A stretch of DNA of 55,848 nucleotides from CAZBUK01 sp964495085 (GTDB lineage Bacteria > Bacteroidota > Ignavibacteria > T3Sed10-11), in contig CAZBUK010000018.1 of assembly GCA_964495085.1 (NCBI GenBank), positions 1-55,848 on the forward strand, given 5' to 3'. This document shows, piece by piece, positions 1 through 8,351 of the stretch. The notes beneath the pieces are model-generated. The model made no database searches. It was not told the origin of the DNA and worked only from the letters and a program-made list of their open reading frames with translations. Position 1 is the first letter of the stretch. Each line of letters opens with the position of its first letter. A program made the position numbers and the translations under genes.

Positions 1-1
1 A

Positions 2-556
2 GTTCTTATCCATGAAAAAAGATTATTTGCAGATGAGTATGTAACACGATACAGAAGAGTGTTATCCCGTTCTATGGATAACCCGCTTGGCCTGTTCAAA
101 CAGGTCGAATATATCACCTCGCCGAGTGATAAATACCCGGCTAACGGGCAATACACATTAACCGACGGCATACGGGCAGACGAGGACCATCGATTTAACT
201 GGCAGGGCTTTGAAGGAGAGAACATGGAGGTTGTTGTCGACCTGGAGGAGCCGTTATTCATAGAGAAAGTAAGCGTCTCTTTCCTGCAAGAGGTTTTTTC
301 ATGGATTTTCCTTCCCCGTCGGATTGAATTAAGTGTATCTAACGATGGAGAGATTTTTCATCCAGCGGCAATTATCGACAATGAAATTCCATTGGATCGC
401 GACGGCAGTTTTATTCATGAATTCGTCGCGGATCTCGATCGTGTTGAAACACGGTACCTCAGAATAAAAGCAGATAATATCAAAACATGTCCCGACTGGC
501 ATCCGGGCAGGGGTGGTAAAGCATGGATATTCATTGATGAGATAAGGATCGAATAA
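2..556 (+). CDS. C-terminal part of a discoidin-like (F5/8 type C) domain protein, probably a GH20-type hexosaminidase; 5' end outside the window
   Basis: The frame is open from the first bases with no stop, so the gene starts upstream; the GTG at 59 is only an internal codon. 184 residues are visible. They form a beta-rich carbohydrate-binding module: LTDGI, NWQGFEG and MEVVVDL, then a stretch ending in KAWIFIDEIRIE. This is the pattern of the F5/8 type C-like domain that closes many FCB-group GH20 beta-hexosaminidases (DWHPG followed by a KAW motif). The catalytic domain is not in the window, so hexosaminidase is an inference from the domain and from the PNGase F and fucosidase genes downstream. 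The stop lies one base before the remnant ATG at 558. Confidence 0.7.
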   Translation, partial: VLIHEKRLFADEYVTRYRRVLSRSMDNPLGLFKQVEYITSPSDKYPANGQYTLTDGIRADEDHRFNWQGFEGENMEVVVDLEEPLFIEKVSVSFLQEVFSWIFLPRRIELSVSNDGEIFHPAAIIDNEIPLDRDGSFIHEFVADLDRVETRYLRIKADNIKTCPDWHPGRGGKAWIFIDEIRIE

Positions 557-557
557 C

Positions 558-647
558 ATGAAAAAACACATTCTGAACGATACGCCCTCAACAGAAACAC
601 TCCACGCAGACGTGGGAGAACTTGAAAGACCCGGAAGGAAGGTATGA
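558..647 (+). pseudogene. Remnant of a second fucosidase gene start (29 codons)
   Basis: ATG at 558 opens a 29-codon frame beginning MKKHILND and containing ETLHA. The GH29 gene downstream begins MKKHILNN and also has ETLHA at the same distance. The first seven codons are nearly identical at the DNA level, then similarity decays and the frame closes with TGA at 645-647, overlapping the ATG of the PNGase F-like gene (644) as ATGA. I read it as the 5' stub of a fucosidase paralogue cut off by the AT-rich gene behind it. A translated leader peptide coupled to the next gene is a less likely alternative. Confidence 0.6.
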
Positions 648-1759
648 AAATAGTAATCTATGTATGTTCGGTGATACTAATATTTTCTTTTCTATTTATT
701 AATTGCGACAATCCGATCCAGGATAGTAATGGTCCTTCTCAATCTTTAACATTGTTTAATCGCGTTTTGTATTATGATGGATATGCTGCCATTGTTCATG
801 AACCGGTTCCTGAAGGAATGGTTCGGGTCGAAAATTCCAGGTACGCTAAAAGGATTCCCGCGGATTTTATGAGCGGACTAGGAAGTATACTTGTAATGGA
901 TGTTATTGTTGAGGCTGCCTGCGATAATTATGATAGGATCGGAAAAGTTTTTATCAGTCTGATTAATAAAAATGACTCATATAATCAATCGAACATAGTA
1001 GGCCAAATTGAAATAGCAAGATTCATTACCCCGTTCATGGATAAAAATAAATCACCAAATGAAGTACCTTATAGATTTGAAATTGATAATGTTGCCAAAC
1101 TACTCAAAGATAGCGAGTATTCAGATAAATTTGATTTCTGGATGGAGTTTGACATATTCGGGGTGCCATATGCTGCAAACAATGAAATTGCGGGTTGTGC
1201 CGGAAGGAACGATGTATTCTTCGGAACATTAAAGTTAACTGCCATTGATAACGCTTTGGAATCTCAGAAGCAGCATCTCATTCCGATTGCCAGCTTTCTA
1301 GGTTTTAACAATTATAAGGACACAGACGAAATTGGTAAAACGATCAGAACCTTCTCTTTTGAAACTTCACCTGATATTCAAAATGCAAAATTATATTTGA
1401 TAACATCCAATCATGGTTCAAACGCAGGAGGAGAAGAATATAACAGAAGAGACCATTATATTTACTTTAATGACACTTTAATCAGTACATATAAACCCGG
1501 CGGCAAATCCTGTGAACCATTCAGGGTTTATAATACCCGAAGAAATGGTATTTATGGAACCAGTCCAAGAACAGAAACAGATTGGGCTTCATGGAATAAC
1601 TGGTGTCCGGGAGATGTTATTCCAACCAGGATATTTGAATTAGGTGTTCTTGCAGCAGGTACCCATACATTTAAAATTGAAGTGCCGGATGCAAAGTTTG
1701 TCGACCAGCAGGGTGATTTTCCATTGTCTGCATATATTCAAGGAGAAAAAGATAGCTAA
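644..1759 (+). CDS. Peptide-N-glycosidase F-like (PNGase F family) lipoprotein
   Basis: 371 residues, close to the PNGase F length. Expected role: release of N-glycans from glycoproteins by cleaving the GlcNAc-Asn bond, outside the cytoplasm. The N-terminus is hydrophobic and followed by a Cys (C21, FLFINC), suggesting a lipoprotein, although Asn at -1 is unusual. Family landmarks of the two jelly-roll domains are present: CDNYDR (D97, matching the catalytic Asp of the CDEWDR motif), EIARFITPF at 123-131, GGEEY (E265, matching the GCAEW glutamate), KPGGKSCEPF, and WCPGDVIPTRI near residues 320-330. GGAAGG lies just upstream of the ATG. Base composition is strikingly low: G+C is 18 of 60 in row 661-720 and 19 of 60 in row 1381-1440, against 30 of 60 in the fucosidase row 2101-2160. 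This points to recent transfer. Confidence 0.85.
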   Translation: MKIVIYVCSVILIFSFLFINCDNPIQDSNGPSQSLTLFNRVLYYDGYAAIVHEPVPEGMVRVENSRYAKRIPADFMSGLGSILVMDVIVEAACDNYDRIGKVFISLINKNDSYNQSNIVGQIEIARFITPFMDKNKSPNEVPYRFEIDNVAKLLKDSEYSDKFDFWMEFDIFGVPYAANNEIAGCAGRNDVFFGTLKLTAIDNALESQKQHLIPIASFLGFNNYKDTDEIGKTIRTFSFETSPDIQNAKLYLITSNHGSNAGGEEYNRRDHYIYFNDTLISTYKPGGKSCEPFRVYNTRRNGIYGTSPRTETDWASWNNWCPGDVIPTRIFELGVLAAGTHTFKIEVPDAKFVDQQGDFPLSAYIQGEKDS

Positions 1760-1760
1760 A

Positions 1761-3206
1761 ATGAAAAAACACATCCTGAATAATCCCGAAAAACACGAGA
1801 CGCTGCACGCAGGAGCAGTACAAATCGAAAAAGCCCTGAAGGAATATTATCCCGAAACCGACCCGCTCGTTTTGAAAAAACTGGAAGACTGGCAGGATCT
1901 GAAATTCGGACTCCTCATGCACTGGGCGCCTTCGAGTCAATGGGGTATCGTCGAATCGTGGTCTCTGTGCTCCGAGGACGAACCCTGGTGCAGGAGAAAA
2001 ATCGAGAACTATACCGAATACAGGAGACAATACGAGGGTTTGAAGGACACCTTCAACCCGATCCGGTTCAATCCCGGAAAATGGGCTGATGCGGCATCCG
2101 ACGCGGGAATGAGATACGTCGTATTTACGACGAAGCACCATGACGGCTTTTGCATGTACGACTCTCATTTCACCGATTATAAGATTACAGACAAGGGATG
2201 TCCGTTCCACACGAACCCGAGAGCGAACATTGCGAAGGAAGTGTTCGATGTTTTCAGAAATAAAGATTTCATGACCGGCGTGTATTACTCGAAACCCGAT
2301 TGGCATTCGGATTATTTCTGGTGGGAGCGATTCGCGACTCCCGACCGAAATGCGAATTACGACATACAAAAATATCCCGATCGATGGAAGAAGTTCGTAG
2401 AGTTCACGCAGAATCAGATAGACGAGTTAATGACCGGATTCGGCAGGATAGATATCCTCTGGCTGGACGGGTGCTGGGTCCGTTCATATACGGCGGAAGA
2501 ACTGAACGCGGAGCGCAAAAATGCAGGCTTCAATCTGTATAGAACTCAGAATCAGGATATCGACATGGCCTCGATAACGAAGCGGTCGCGCCTGAAACAG
2601 CCGGGACTGATTGTCGTCGACCGGGCTGTTCCCGGACCTTACCAGAACTATCTGACGCCTGAGAATCAGGTGCCGGAAAAAACCCTCCCGTACCCTTGGG
2701 AAACCTGCATGCCCATCACCCCGAGCTGGTCGTATGAACCCGGACTCGAGTACAAACCGGCGCGGAACCTGGTGCACCTGCTCGTCGATATTGTGGCGAA
2801 AGGCGGAAATTTCCTGCTCAATATCGCTCCGACTCCGGATGGAGATTTCGAGGACGACGCTTACGACCGTCTTGCACGAATCGGCGCATGGATGGACAAA
2901 AACGGCGAGGCGATTTATTCCTCCCGGCCCATCGAACCTTTCGCAGAGGAGAACTTTCGATTCACCCGGGGAAGAGACGGCTTCGTCTACGCTATATATC
3001 TTGTTGACGAGCAGGAAGCGACGCCCCCCCGGACCGCAAGGATATCAAATTTCTGTCCAGTGCCGGATACCCGGATCGAAGTACTCGGGACAAAACACGC
3101 GGTCCGATGGGTTAAAGATGGTGCCGGCTGTACCCTGGAATTCTCCGATGAAGTGCGTAGCGCGATCAGCGGGGAATTTGCATGGACTCTGAAATTAAAG
3201 GTTTAG
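1761..3206 (+). CDS. Alpha-L-fucosidase, GH29
   Basis: 481 residues from ATG 1761; an in-frame TTG at 1644 lies inside the PNGase F-like gene and is rejected. GH29 enzymes hydrolyse alpha-L-fucosides with retention. Visible landmarks: FGLLMHWAP near residue 49, the DTFNP and RFNPGKWADAA stretch, FTTKHHDGF (about 122-130), YYSKPDWH, and ILWLDG, whose Asp (D236) is the expected nucleophile. A C-terminal beta-sandwich follows. There is no signal peptide, so the enzyme may be cytoplasmic or periplasmic by another route. It begins one base after the PNGase F-like stop, which suggests co-transcription; core or antennary fucose on N-glycans would be a consistent substrate. The N-terminal 20 residues recur in the stub at 558. 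Confidence 0.92.
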   Translation: MKKHILNNPEKHETLHAGAVQIEKALKEYYPETDPLVLKKLEDWQDLKFGLLMHWAPSSQWGIVESWSLCSEDEPWCRRKIENYTEYRRQYEGLKDTFNPIRFNPGKWADAASDAGMRYVVFTTKHHDGFCMYDSHFTDYKITDKGCPFHTNPRANIAKEVFDVFRNKDFMTGVYYSKPDWHSDYFWWERFATPDRNANYDIQKYPDRWKKFVEFTQNQIDELMTGFGRIDILWLDGCWVRSYTAEELNAERKNAGFNLYRTQNQDIDMASITKRSRLKQPGLIVVDRAVPGPYQNYLTPENQVPEKTLPYPWETCMPITPSWSYEPGLEYKPARNLVHLLVDIVAKGGNFLLNIAPTPDGDFEDDAYDRLARIGAWMDKNGEAIYSSRPIEPFAEENFRFTRGRDGFVYAIYLVDEQEATPPRTARISNFCPVPDTRIEVLGTKHAVRWVKDGAGCTLEFSDEVRSAISGEFAWTLKLKV

Positions 3207-3262
3207 CGGCCGACTCATTTACCCGGGCATCTTTGAGTAAATCCGGGAATTCTACCGATAGC

Positions 3263-4519
3263 TCAATATAAATAATACCTGCTCGATCTCTCGCGGAATG
3301 ATTCTACGTCCTGCTCAAGGAACTCTCTTATATCCTCGTACATGAATCGTTCGGTAAATAGTTCTCTCACCTTCGGACTGCCGGTGACCCTATCGAACAT
3401 GAGGAGCCGGTCGGGCGCCATCGCAAATGGATTCTTATCGGGATATAATTCATGATGTACCTGGAGAAACAGGAACTGCAGGCTCATCAGATCGATCAGG
3501 TTATAATCGGTGATATGAATCTGAACTCCGTGTACCGTCTTTCCCTGATCCGTTCCGTAAAATGGACGGTACGTGACCGGACGGAACAGTACTCCCGGAA
3601 GTTGTAATGCATGGAGGTGCCGGGCGATTTCATGCGCATCAATCCACTCGGCGGCATAGGTCTGAAACGGCGTCGTATAGCCCACGCCGATATTTATCTG
3701 ATACAGTTCGCCGAGAATTCCTGTCGCTACATAGTACATTGGAGAATCGCTGTGGGGAATATGCGGCGATGTGGGAACCCAGACAAGTCCGGTTTCGGGA
3801 AACGTCAGGTCCCGGCGCCAGTTCTTCATCGCAACGACGGTCAGGTCGCATGACGCCCCTTCGCTCAGCATGCCCTCTTCATTCAGCATTCCGGCAAGCT
3901 CTCCGCTGGTCAAACCGTATATGTAGGGAATTTTAAATTGGCTCACGAAAGACATGTAGCCGTCTTCGACGAGGTTGCCCTCGATTTTTCTGCCTCCGAG
4001 CGGATTCGGCCGGTCAAGTACCATGAATTCTATGCCGTTTTCGGCGGCGGCTTCCATCGCAAGTCCCATAGTACTGATATACGTGTATGAACGGCTTCCT
4101 ATGTCCTGGATATCGTAGACGATGATATCGATTCCCTGAAGCATTTCCGGCGTCGGTTTTCTCGTCTGGCCGTAGAGCGAGAACACCGGCAGACCGGTTT
4201 TCTCGTCCGTATATGATTGTATGTATGCACCGGCGCTGTGATCTCCCCTGACGCCGTGCTCGGGTCCGAAGAGCGCTACCAGATTTACCTCCGGCGCCTC
4301 GAAAAAGATATCCACGATCGATCGAAGTTTTTCGTCGACCCCAGTGGCATTCGTTATGAGTCCGACACGCTTTCCCTGGAGAAGCTGAAAATCCGACCGG
4401 ATGAGTACCTCAAGCCCGGTTTCAACGCGGAATTCATCCTCATCTGCGCTACTTTCCGCGCAGGAAAATCCGATAATGACACTAAGAGGCAACAAAAGGA
4501 GAACAATATAGTTTTTCAT
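3263..4519 (-). CDS. namZ: Exo-beta-N-acetylmuramidase, NamZ type (GH171, DUF1343), lipoprotein
   Basis: 418 residues from the ATG at 4519. Upstream in-frame starts would only add a non-homologous tail ahead of a clear lipoprotein signal (MKNYIVLLLLPLSVIIGFSC, lipobox Cys at 20). The DUF1343 core is complete: GLITNATG, LFGPEHGVRG (E87, the glutamate of the family motif thought to be catalytic), YDIQDIGSRSYTYI, VLDRPNPLGG and VPTSPHIP. B. subtilis NamZ removes MurNAc from the non-reducing end of peptidoglycan fragments and works with NagZ; a NagZ-like gene is transcribed divergently here. Predicted location is the periplasm or outer membrane. It converges with the fucosidase gene, 56 bases apart. 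Confidence 0.9.
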   Translation of the reverse strand: MKNYIVLLLLPLSVIIGFSCAESSADEDEFRVETGLEVLIRSDFQLLQGKRVGLITNATGVDEKLRSIVDIFFEAPEVNLVALFGPEHGVRGDHSAGAYIQSYTDEKTGLPVFSLYGQTRKPTPEMLQGIDIIVYDIQDIGSRSYTYISTMGLAMEAAAENGIEFMVLDRPNPLGGRKIEGNLVEDGYMSFVSQFKIPYIYGLTSGELAGMLNEEGMLSEGASCDLTVVAMKNWRRDLTFPETGLVWVPTSPHIPHSDSPMYYVATGILGELYQINIGVGYTTPFQTYAAEWIDAHEIARHLHALQLPGVLFRPVTYRPFYGTDQGKTVHGVQIHITDYNLIDLMSLQFLFLQVHHELYPDKNPFAMAPDRLLMFDRVTGSPKVRELFTERFMYEDIREFLEQDVESFRERSSRYYLY

Positions 4520-4581
4520 AAAGGTGACCATTCTGAGCGATTTAAGGCGGAATGATGTTAGATATTGCGTTTTGAGCAAGC

Positions 4582-4606
4582 AATATACGGTTTTTTTTCG
4601 TATATT
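4582..4606. promoter_or_regulatory. Inverted repeat between divergent namZ and GT2 genes
   Basis: AATATACG (4582-4589) and its perfect complement CGTATATT (4599-4606) flank a 9-base spacer that includes eight T. The site sits between the namZ start (4519) and the GT2 start (4705) in the most AT-rich part of that gap, where promoters for both directions must lie. It could be an operator for a dimeric regulator controlling both sides. Chance is possible for so AT-rich a word. Confidence 0.35.
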
Positions 4607-4704
4607 ACATTTTTTATATACACCCCGGCGTATCGCTGCATACCACACGGAGCCGAAAATCCCACGGAACGTGTGCATCCAGGACACGTCAATCGGAGTT
4701 TATA

Positions 4705-6168
4705 ATGTCTAAGCCGCTCACACTATTTATACCATATACCGGGCGTGATCATACGCGCCGTACCATCGAATCTTTCCAAAATTCGGGACTTATCGAACAT
4801 ACCTATATACTCACGACTGGCTCTTCAAATCTGAAAATTAACGGCTGCACCGATCTTGATATCGAAAACCTTACCGGCACGAAGACGTTCCGGTTAATCT
4901 CGAATCGACTCTCGTCACCATATGCATTACTGCTTCTCCAGGATACCCTCACGCTGCCGGGACAGTATTCACTCGAACGGTTCATATCTGTAGCCGCGCA
5001 GACAGGCGCGGGAATCGTCTACTCCGATCGGTATGCCATCAAGGGAGATAATCGAACCTCTCACCCGGTTAACGATTATCATATAGGTTGCGTGCGGGAT
5101 GATTTCGATTTCGGTCCGTTGATCCTCGTGACAAAACCGGCAATTGAAGCAGGCATCGCCTCCCCGGCTAAGGAATATACATATGCAGGCTGGTACGATG
5201 TGAGATTAAGCATATCTCAGAAATTCGAACTGCTGCATATCCCGGAATTCCTCTATTCCACAGTCGAGACCGATTCTCGGAAAACGGGGGAAAAGTTATT
5301 CGATTATGTCGATCCTAAAAACCGGACTGTACAAATCGAAATGGAAGAAGCGTTTACCGATCATCTCAGGAAAATCGGCGCGTACCTGAAACCCGAATTC
5401 ACCGACGTTCTTGAAACCGGGAATGATTTTCCCGTCGAGGCATCGGTCGTCATACCCGTTCGCGACAGGGTACGAACTATCAAGGATGCGATAGATTCGG
5501 TTCTCAGGCAGAACACCGATTTCGCCTTCAATGTAATTGTCATCGATAATTACTCGACCGACGGCACGACGGAAATTATCCGCTCGAAAGCCGAAACGGA
5601 CAAACGCTTGATCCATCTCGTCCCTACGCGCAAGGACCTGGGGATCGGCGGCTGCTGGAACGAGGGCATTCACAGCGAATACTGCGGCAAATACGCCGTT
5701 CAACTCGACAGCGACGACGTCTACGCGGACGAAAATACGCTCCAGCGGATTGTAGAGACGTTCAGAAAAGAGAAATGCGCAATGGTCGTCGGAACATACA
5801 TGATGACCGATTTCAACCTGCAGCAGATTCCGCCCGGCATAATCGACCACCGGGAATGGACCCCCGACAACGGACGAAACAACGCGCTCCGCATCAACGG
5901 GCTGGGAGCGCCACGAGCTTTTTATACGCCGATCATCAGAAATATTAAAGTACCCAACGTCAGCTACGGCGAGGATTACGCCGTCGGTCTGGCGATATCG
6001 AGAGATTATCAGATCGGACGGATATACGAGCCGATCTATTTCTGCCGTCGATGGTCGGAAAATTCCGATGCATCGCTCAACATAGAAAAATTGAACGCAC
6101 ATAACGCTTATAAGGATAAGATCCGGATGATCGAACTCCTCGCCCGTCAGAGAAGAAATGCGGGATAG
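4705..6168 (+). CDS. Family 2 glycosyltransferase with duplicated GT-A-like domains
   Basis: 487 residues, ATG 4705 preceded by GGAG at 7-base spacing. The C-terminal half (from about residue 247) is a standard GT2 fold: ASVVIPVRDR, a DNYSTDGT nucleotide-binding segment, and the DxD-type motif QLDSDD near 335-340, then GEDY. The N-terminal 240 residues look like a second, degenerate GT-A domain with TLFIPYTGRD, YALLLLQDTLTLPG and YAGWYDVRLSIS. There is no membrane segment, so the protein is predicted cytoplasmic. It leads a same-strand series with DUF4922, NagZ-like GH3 and a Tat phosphoesterase. The donor and acceptor cannot be read from the sequence. Confidence 0.85.
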   Translation: MSKPLTLFIPYTGRDHTRRTIESFQNSGLIEHTYILTTGSSNLKINGCTDLDIENLTGTKTFRLISNRLSSPYALLLLQDTLTLPGQYSLERFISVAAQTGAGIVYSDRYAIKGDNRTSHPVNDYHIGCVRDDFDFGPLILVTKPAIEAGIASPAKEYTYAGWYDVRLSISQKFELLHIPEFLYSTVETDSRKTGEKLFDYVDPKNRTVQIEMEEAFTDHLRKIGAYLKPEFTDVLETGNDFPVEASVVIPVRDRVRTIKDAIDSVLRQNTDFAFNVIVIDNYSTDGTTEIIRSKAETDKRLIHLVPTRKDLGIGGCWNEGIHSEYCGKYAVQLDSDDVYADENTLQRIVETFRKEKCAMVVGTYMMTDFNLQQIPPGIIDHREWTPDNGRNNALRINGLGAPRAFYTPIIRNIKVPNVSYGEDYAVGLAISRDYQIGRIYEPIYFCRRWSENSDASLNIEKLNAHNAYKDKIRMIELLARQRRNAG

Positions 6169-6227
6169 TGTCCGGGCGGGCGTAGGCTTCATATCACCAG
6201 TATTTTTCTCCGACCGAATTTCGTTGT

Positions 6228-7253
6228 ATGGCCGAGATGCAACAAAAATTCATAGACAGCAGGCTGTTGAGATCATTCGGCGCCGATACTGACTATGCCG
6301 CGCGGGCAAAGGCTCTCCTTGCACAACAAAAATCCGTGTGGAAGCAGCTTGCCGACGGATACCGAAGCCTCGCTTCCGTCCGAATCAAAATGTTTGATAT
6401 CGACGGGATCCGCATAAAGGTACAATTTAATCCCGGAAGAATTACCTCGAGTTCGGCACAGGTAGATCCGGAATCGATCCGCGAACGGGAATGCTTCCTT
6501 TGCGCGGAGAACCTTCCCCCCGAACAGCTCGGCATACCATACCGATCCGATTATATCATACTCTGCAATCCGTTTCCGATCTTCCCCGAACATTTTACCG
6601 TACCCCACGTCCGGCATATTCCACAGCAGATAACGAACGGCATATTCATGACGATGCTGGATCTGAGCAAGGATCTGGGACGATATTATACCGTTTTTTA
6701 CAACGGTCCCCGATGCGGCGCTTCGGCGCCGGATCACCTCCACTTTCAGGCCGGAAATAAATCGTTCATGATAATCGAAGACGAAATCCGGGATGCAGAG
6801 CGAACACACGGGAAATCGATCCTTCGATCGGATCGACTCGCGGTGACGGCGGTCGACGATAAGCTCCGTAGGTATATCGTGATACGGTCGACGGATATGA
6901 ATGCCATCGGCGAAGTTTTCAATGAATTTTTCGAGGCGCATTTCTCGTTGACGAACGATTCCGAAGAACCGATGATGAATATACTGTCTGTTTACGACAT
7001 CGAGGAGAACGCCTGGCAGGTATGCATATTTCCCCGGGAGAAACACAGGCCGTCGATGTATTTTGCGGAGGGGGAAGAGAATATGCTCCTGAGTCCTGGT
7101 GCCGTCGATTTCGGCGGGGTGATCATCACGCCCCGTGAAAATGATTTTGAAAAAATAGAAAGTAATCACGTTGCCGACATGTTCAGAGAGGTAAGTCTGG
7201 AGCGAGAGAAGTTCGGCGAGTTGATAAGGTTGCTGAAACGCTCCCCTTCCTAA
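6228..7253 (+). CDS. DUF4922 protein, GalT/HIT-superfamily nucleotidyltransferase or phosphorylase
   Basis: 341 residues; start ATG 6228 (MAEMQQKF), no signal peptide. The body matches DUF4922: ECFLCAENLPPEQLG near residue 85, NPFPIFPEHFTVPH, then NGPRCGASAPDHLHFQAG around 162-179. The last stretch has the H-x-H-x-Q motif (HLHFQ) of the GalT / Apa2 / GDP-glucose phosphorylase branch of the HIT superfamily, in which the central His forms a nucleotidyl intermediate. A nucleotide-sugar or dinucleotide transferase role is therefore likely; the substrate is unknown. It sits between a glycosyltransferase and a NagZ-like enzyme. DUF4922, DUF4954 and GT2 genes are also neighbours in Bacteroidetes genomes as I recall, which supports a shared pathway. 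Confidence 0.85.
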   Translation: MAEMQQKFIDSRLLRSFGADTDYAARAKALLAQQKSVWKQLADGYRSLASVRIKMFDIDGIRIKVQFNPGRITSSSAQVDPESIRERECFLCAENLPPEQLGIPYRSDYIILCNPFPIFPEHFTVPHVRHIPQQITNGIFMTMLDLSKDLGRYYTVFYNGPRCGASAPDHLHFQAGNKSFMIIEDEIRDAERTHGKSILRSDRLAVTAVDDKLRRYIVIRSTDMNAIGEVFNEFFEAHFSLTNDSEEPMMNILSVYDIEENAWQVCIFPREKHRPSMYFAEGEENMLLSPGAVDFGGVIITPRENDFEKIESNHVADMFREVSLEREKFGELIRLLKRSPS

Positions 7254-7268
7254 ATGTGAGGTTTAGAA

Positions 7269-8348
7269 CTGACTACAAAAAATTCGTCCAGACCGGTCCG
7301 CCTCGATCGCAAAATCGGAGAGATGATTCAGACCGGATTCCGGGGATTGACCATCGAGGATGACAATCATATCAACGAGGATATCTCCCGTTTTTGTGTC
7401 GGTTTCGTCGTTCTGTTCGATTACGACGACGCACTGGGAATACACCACCGCAATATCAGCTCACCGGAGCAGGTCCATGCGCTGACGTCGACGCTGAAGG
7501 GAGCGGCAGACTATCCGTTGTTCATCGCCGTCGACCAGGAAGGGGGACGTGTAAACAGACTGAAAGCGGGGTATGGGTTTCCGGAGATGCTCTCCCACCG
7601 GAAGCTCGGTGAAATAGACGATCCGGAATATACCTACAACCACGCAAAGCTCATCGCGGAAACGATTAAAAATGCCGGAATAGATCTGAATCTCGCTCCC
7701 GTAGTCGATCTCGGCATCGACAAAGAAAATCCGATTATCTACGGGAAGGAAAGGACATTTTCCGACGATCCTTCCGCCGTTACCCGCCACGCGCTCGCAT
7801 ATATCAAAGCACATCGCGAAACAGGAGTCGCGACCGCTCTGAAACACTTCCCGGGACACGGGAGCTCCAGGCACGATACGCATATCGGAATGGTCGACGT
7901 AACCCGGACCTGGAGCGAATCCGAACTCGAGCCGTACCGGAAAATAATCGATGCAGGAATGTGCGATATGATCATGACGACGCACGTCTTCAATCAAAAG
8001 CTCGACCCCGACTTTCCCGCGACATTATCAGGAAATATATTAACGGGGATACTGCGGGAGCGAATGGGCTACGACGGTGTTCTCATGACGGACGATCTCC
8101 AAATGCATGCGATCCGGAATCATTTCGGCATGGATCGGGCGATCGAACTCGCTATACTCGCCGGAGCAGATATTATTAACATCGGCAATAATATGGAATA
8201 CCGGCCCGATGCCGTGCGGGAAATACATGAAACGGTTCACCGTATGCTCGATAAAGGCATCATCTCCGAATCCCGCATTGACGAATCATTTATGAGAATT
8301 ACAAATCTGAAGAAAAGATATTCCAATATCACGTCCACCGGAGGATAG
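7269..8348 (+). CDS. nagZ: GH3 beta-N-acetylhexosaminidase, NagZ-like; probable CTG start
   Basis: NagZ removes GlcNAc from anhydro-muropeptides or MurNAc-linked products. Diagnostic motifs, numbered from the ATG at 7323: DQEGGRVNRL (71-80), KHFPGHG (174-180) followed by the Asp-His dyad (D185, H187) that is specific to NagZ-type GH3 enzymes, and MTDDLQM with the nucleophile Asp near 257. Start: the usual NagZ opening (KIG-M-x-GFRG) begins upstream of ATG 7323, as RLDRKIGEMIQTGFRG. No ATG, GTG or TTG occurs before the in-frame stop at 7257. A CTG at 7269 has GAGG seven bases upstream, whereas ATG 7323 has a poorly spaced GGAG. CTG 7269 is preferred (359 residues); the conservative start is 7323. 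There is no signal peptide, so it is predicted cytoplasmic. Confidence 0.87.
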   Translation: MTTKNSSRPVRLDRKIGEMIQTGFRGLTIEDDNHINEDISRFCVGFVVLFDYDDALGIHHRNISSPEQVHALTSTLKGAADYPLFIAVDQEGGRVNRLKAGYGFPEMLSHRKLGEIDDPEYTYNHAKLIAETIKNAGIDLNLAPVVDLGIDKENPIIYGKERTFSDDPSAVTRHALAYIKAHRETGVATALKHFPGHGSSRHDTHIGMVDVTRTWSESELEPYRKIIDAGMCDMIMTTHVFNQKLDPDFPATLSGNILTGILRERMGYDGVLMTDDLQMHAIRNHFGMDRAIELAILAGADIINIGNNMEYRPDAVREIHETVHRMLDKGIISESRIDESFMRITNLKKRYSNITSTGG

Positions 8349-8351
8349 AGC

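Noticed and set aside
3207..3262. Bidirectional terminator between fucosidase and NamZ genes
   Set aside because: A CCCGGG and short ATTTAC/GTAAAT words are present, but no continuous stem with a T tract could be built.
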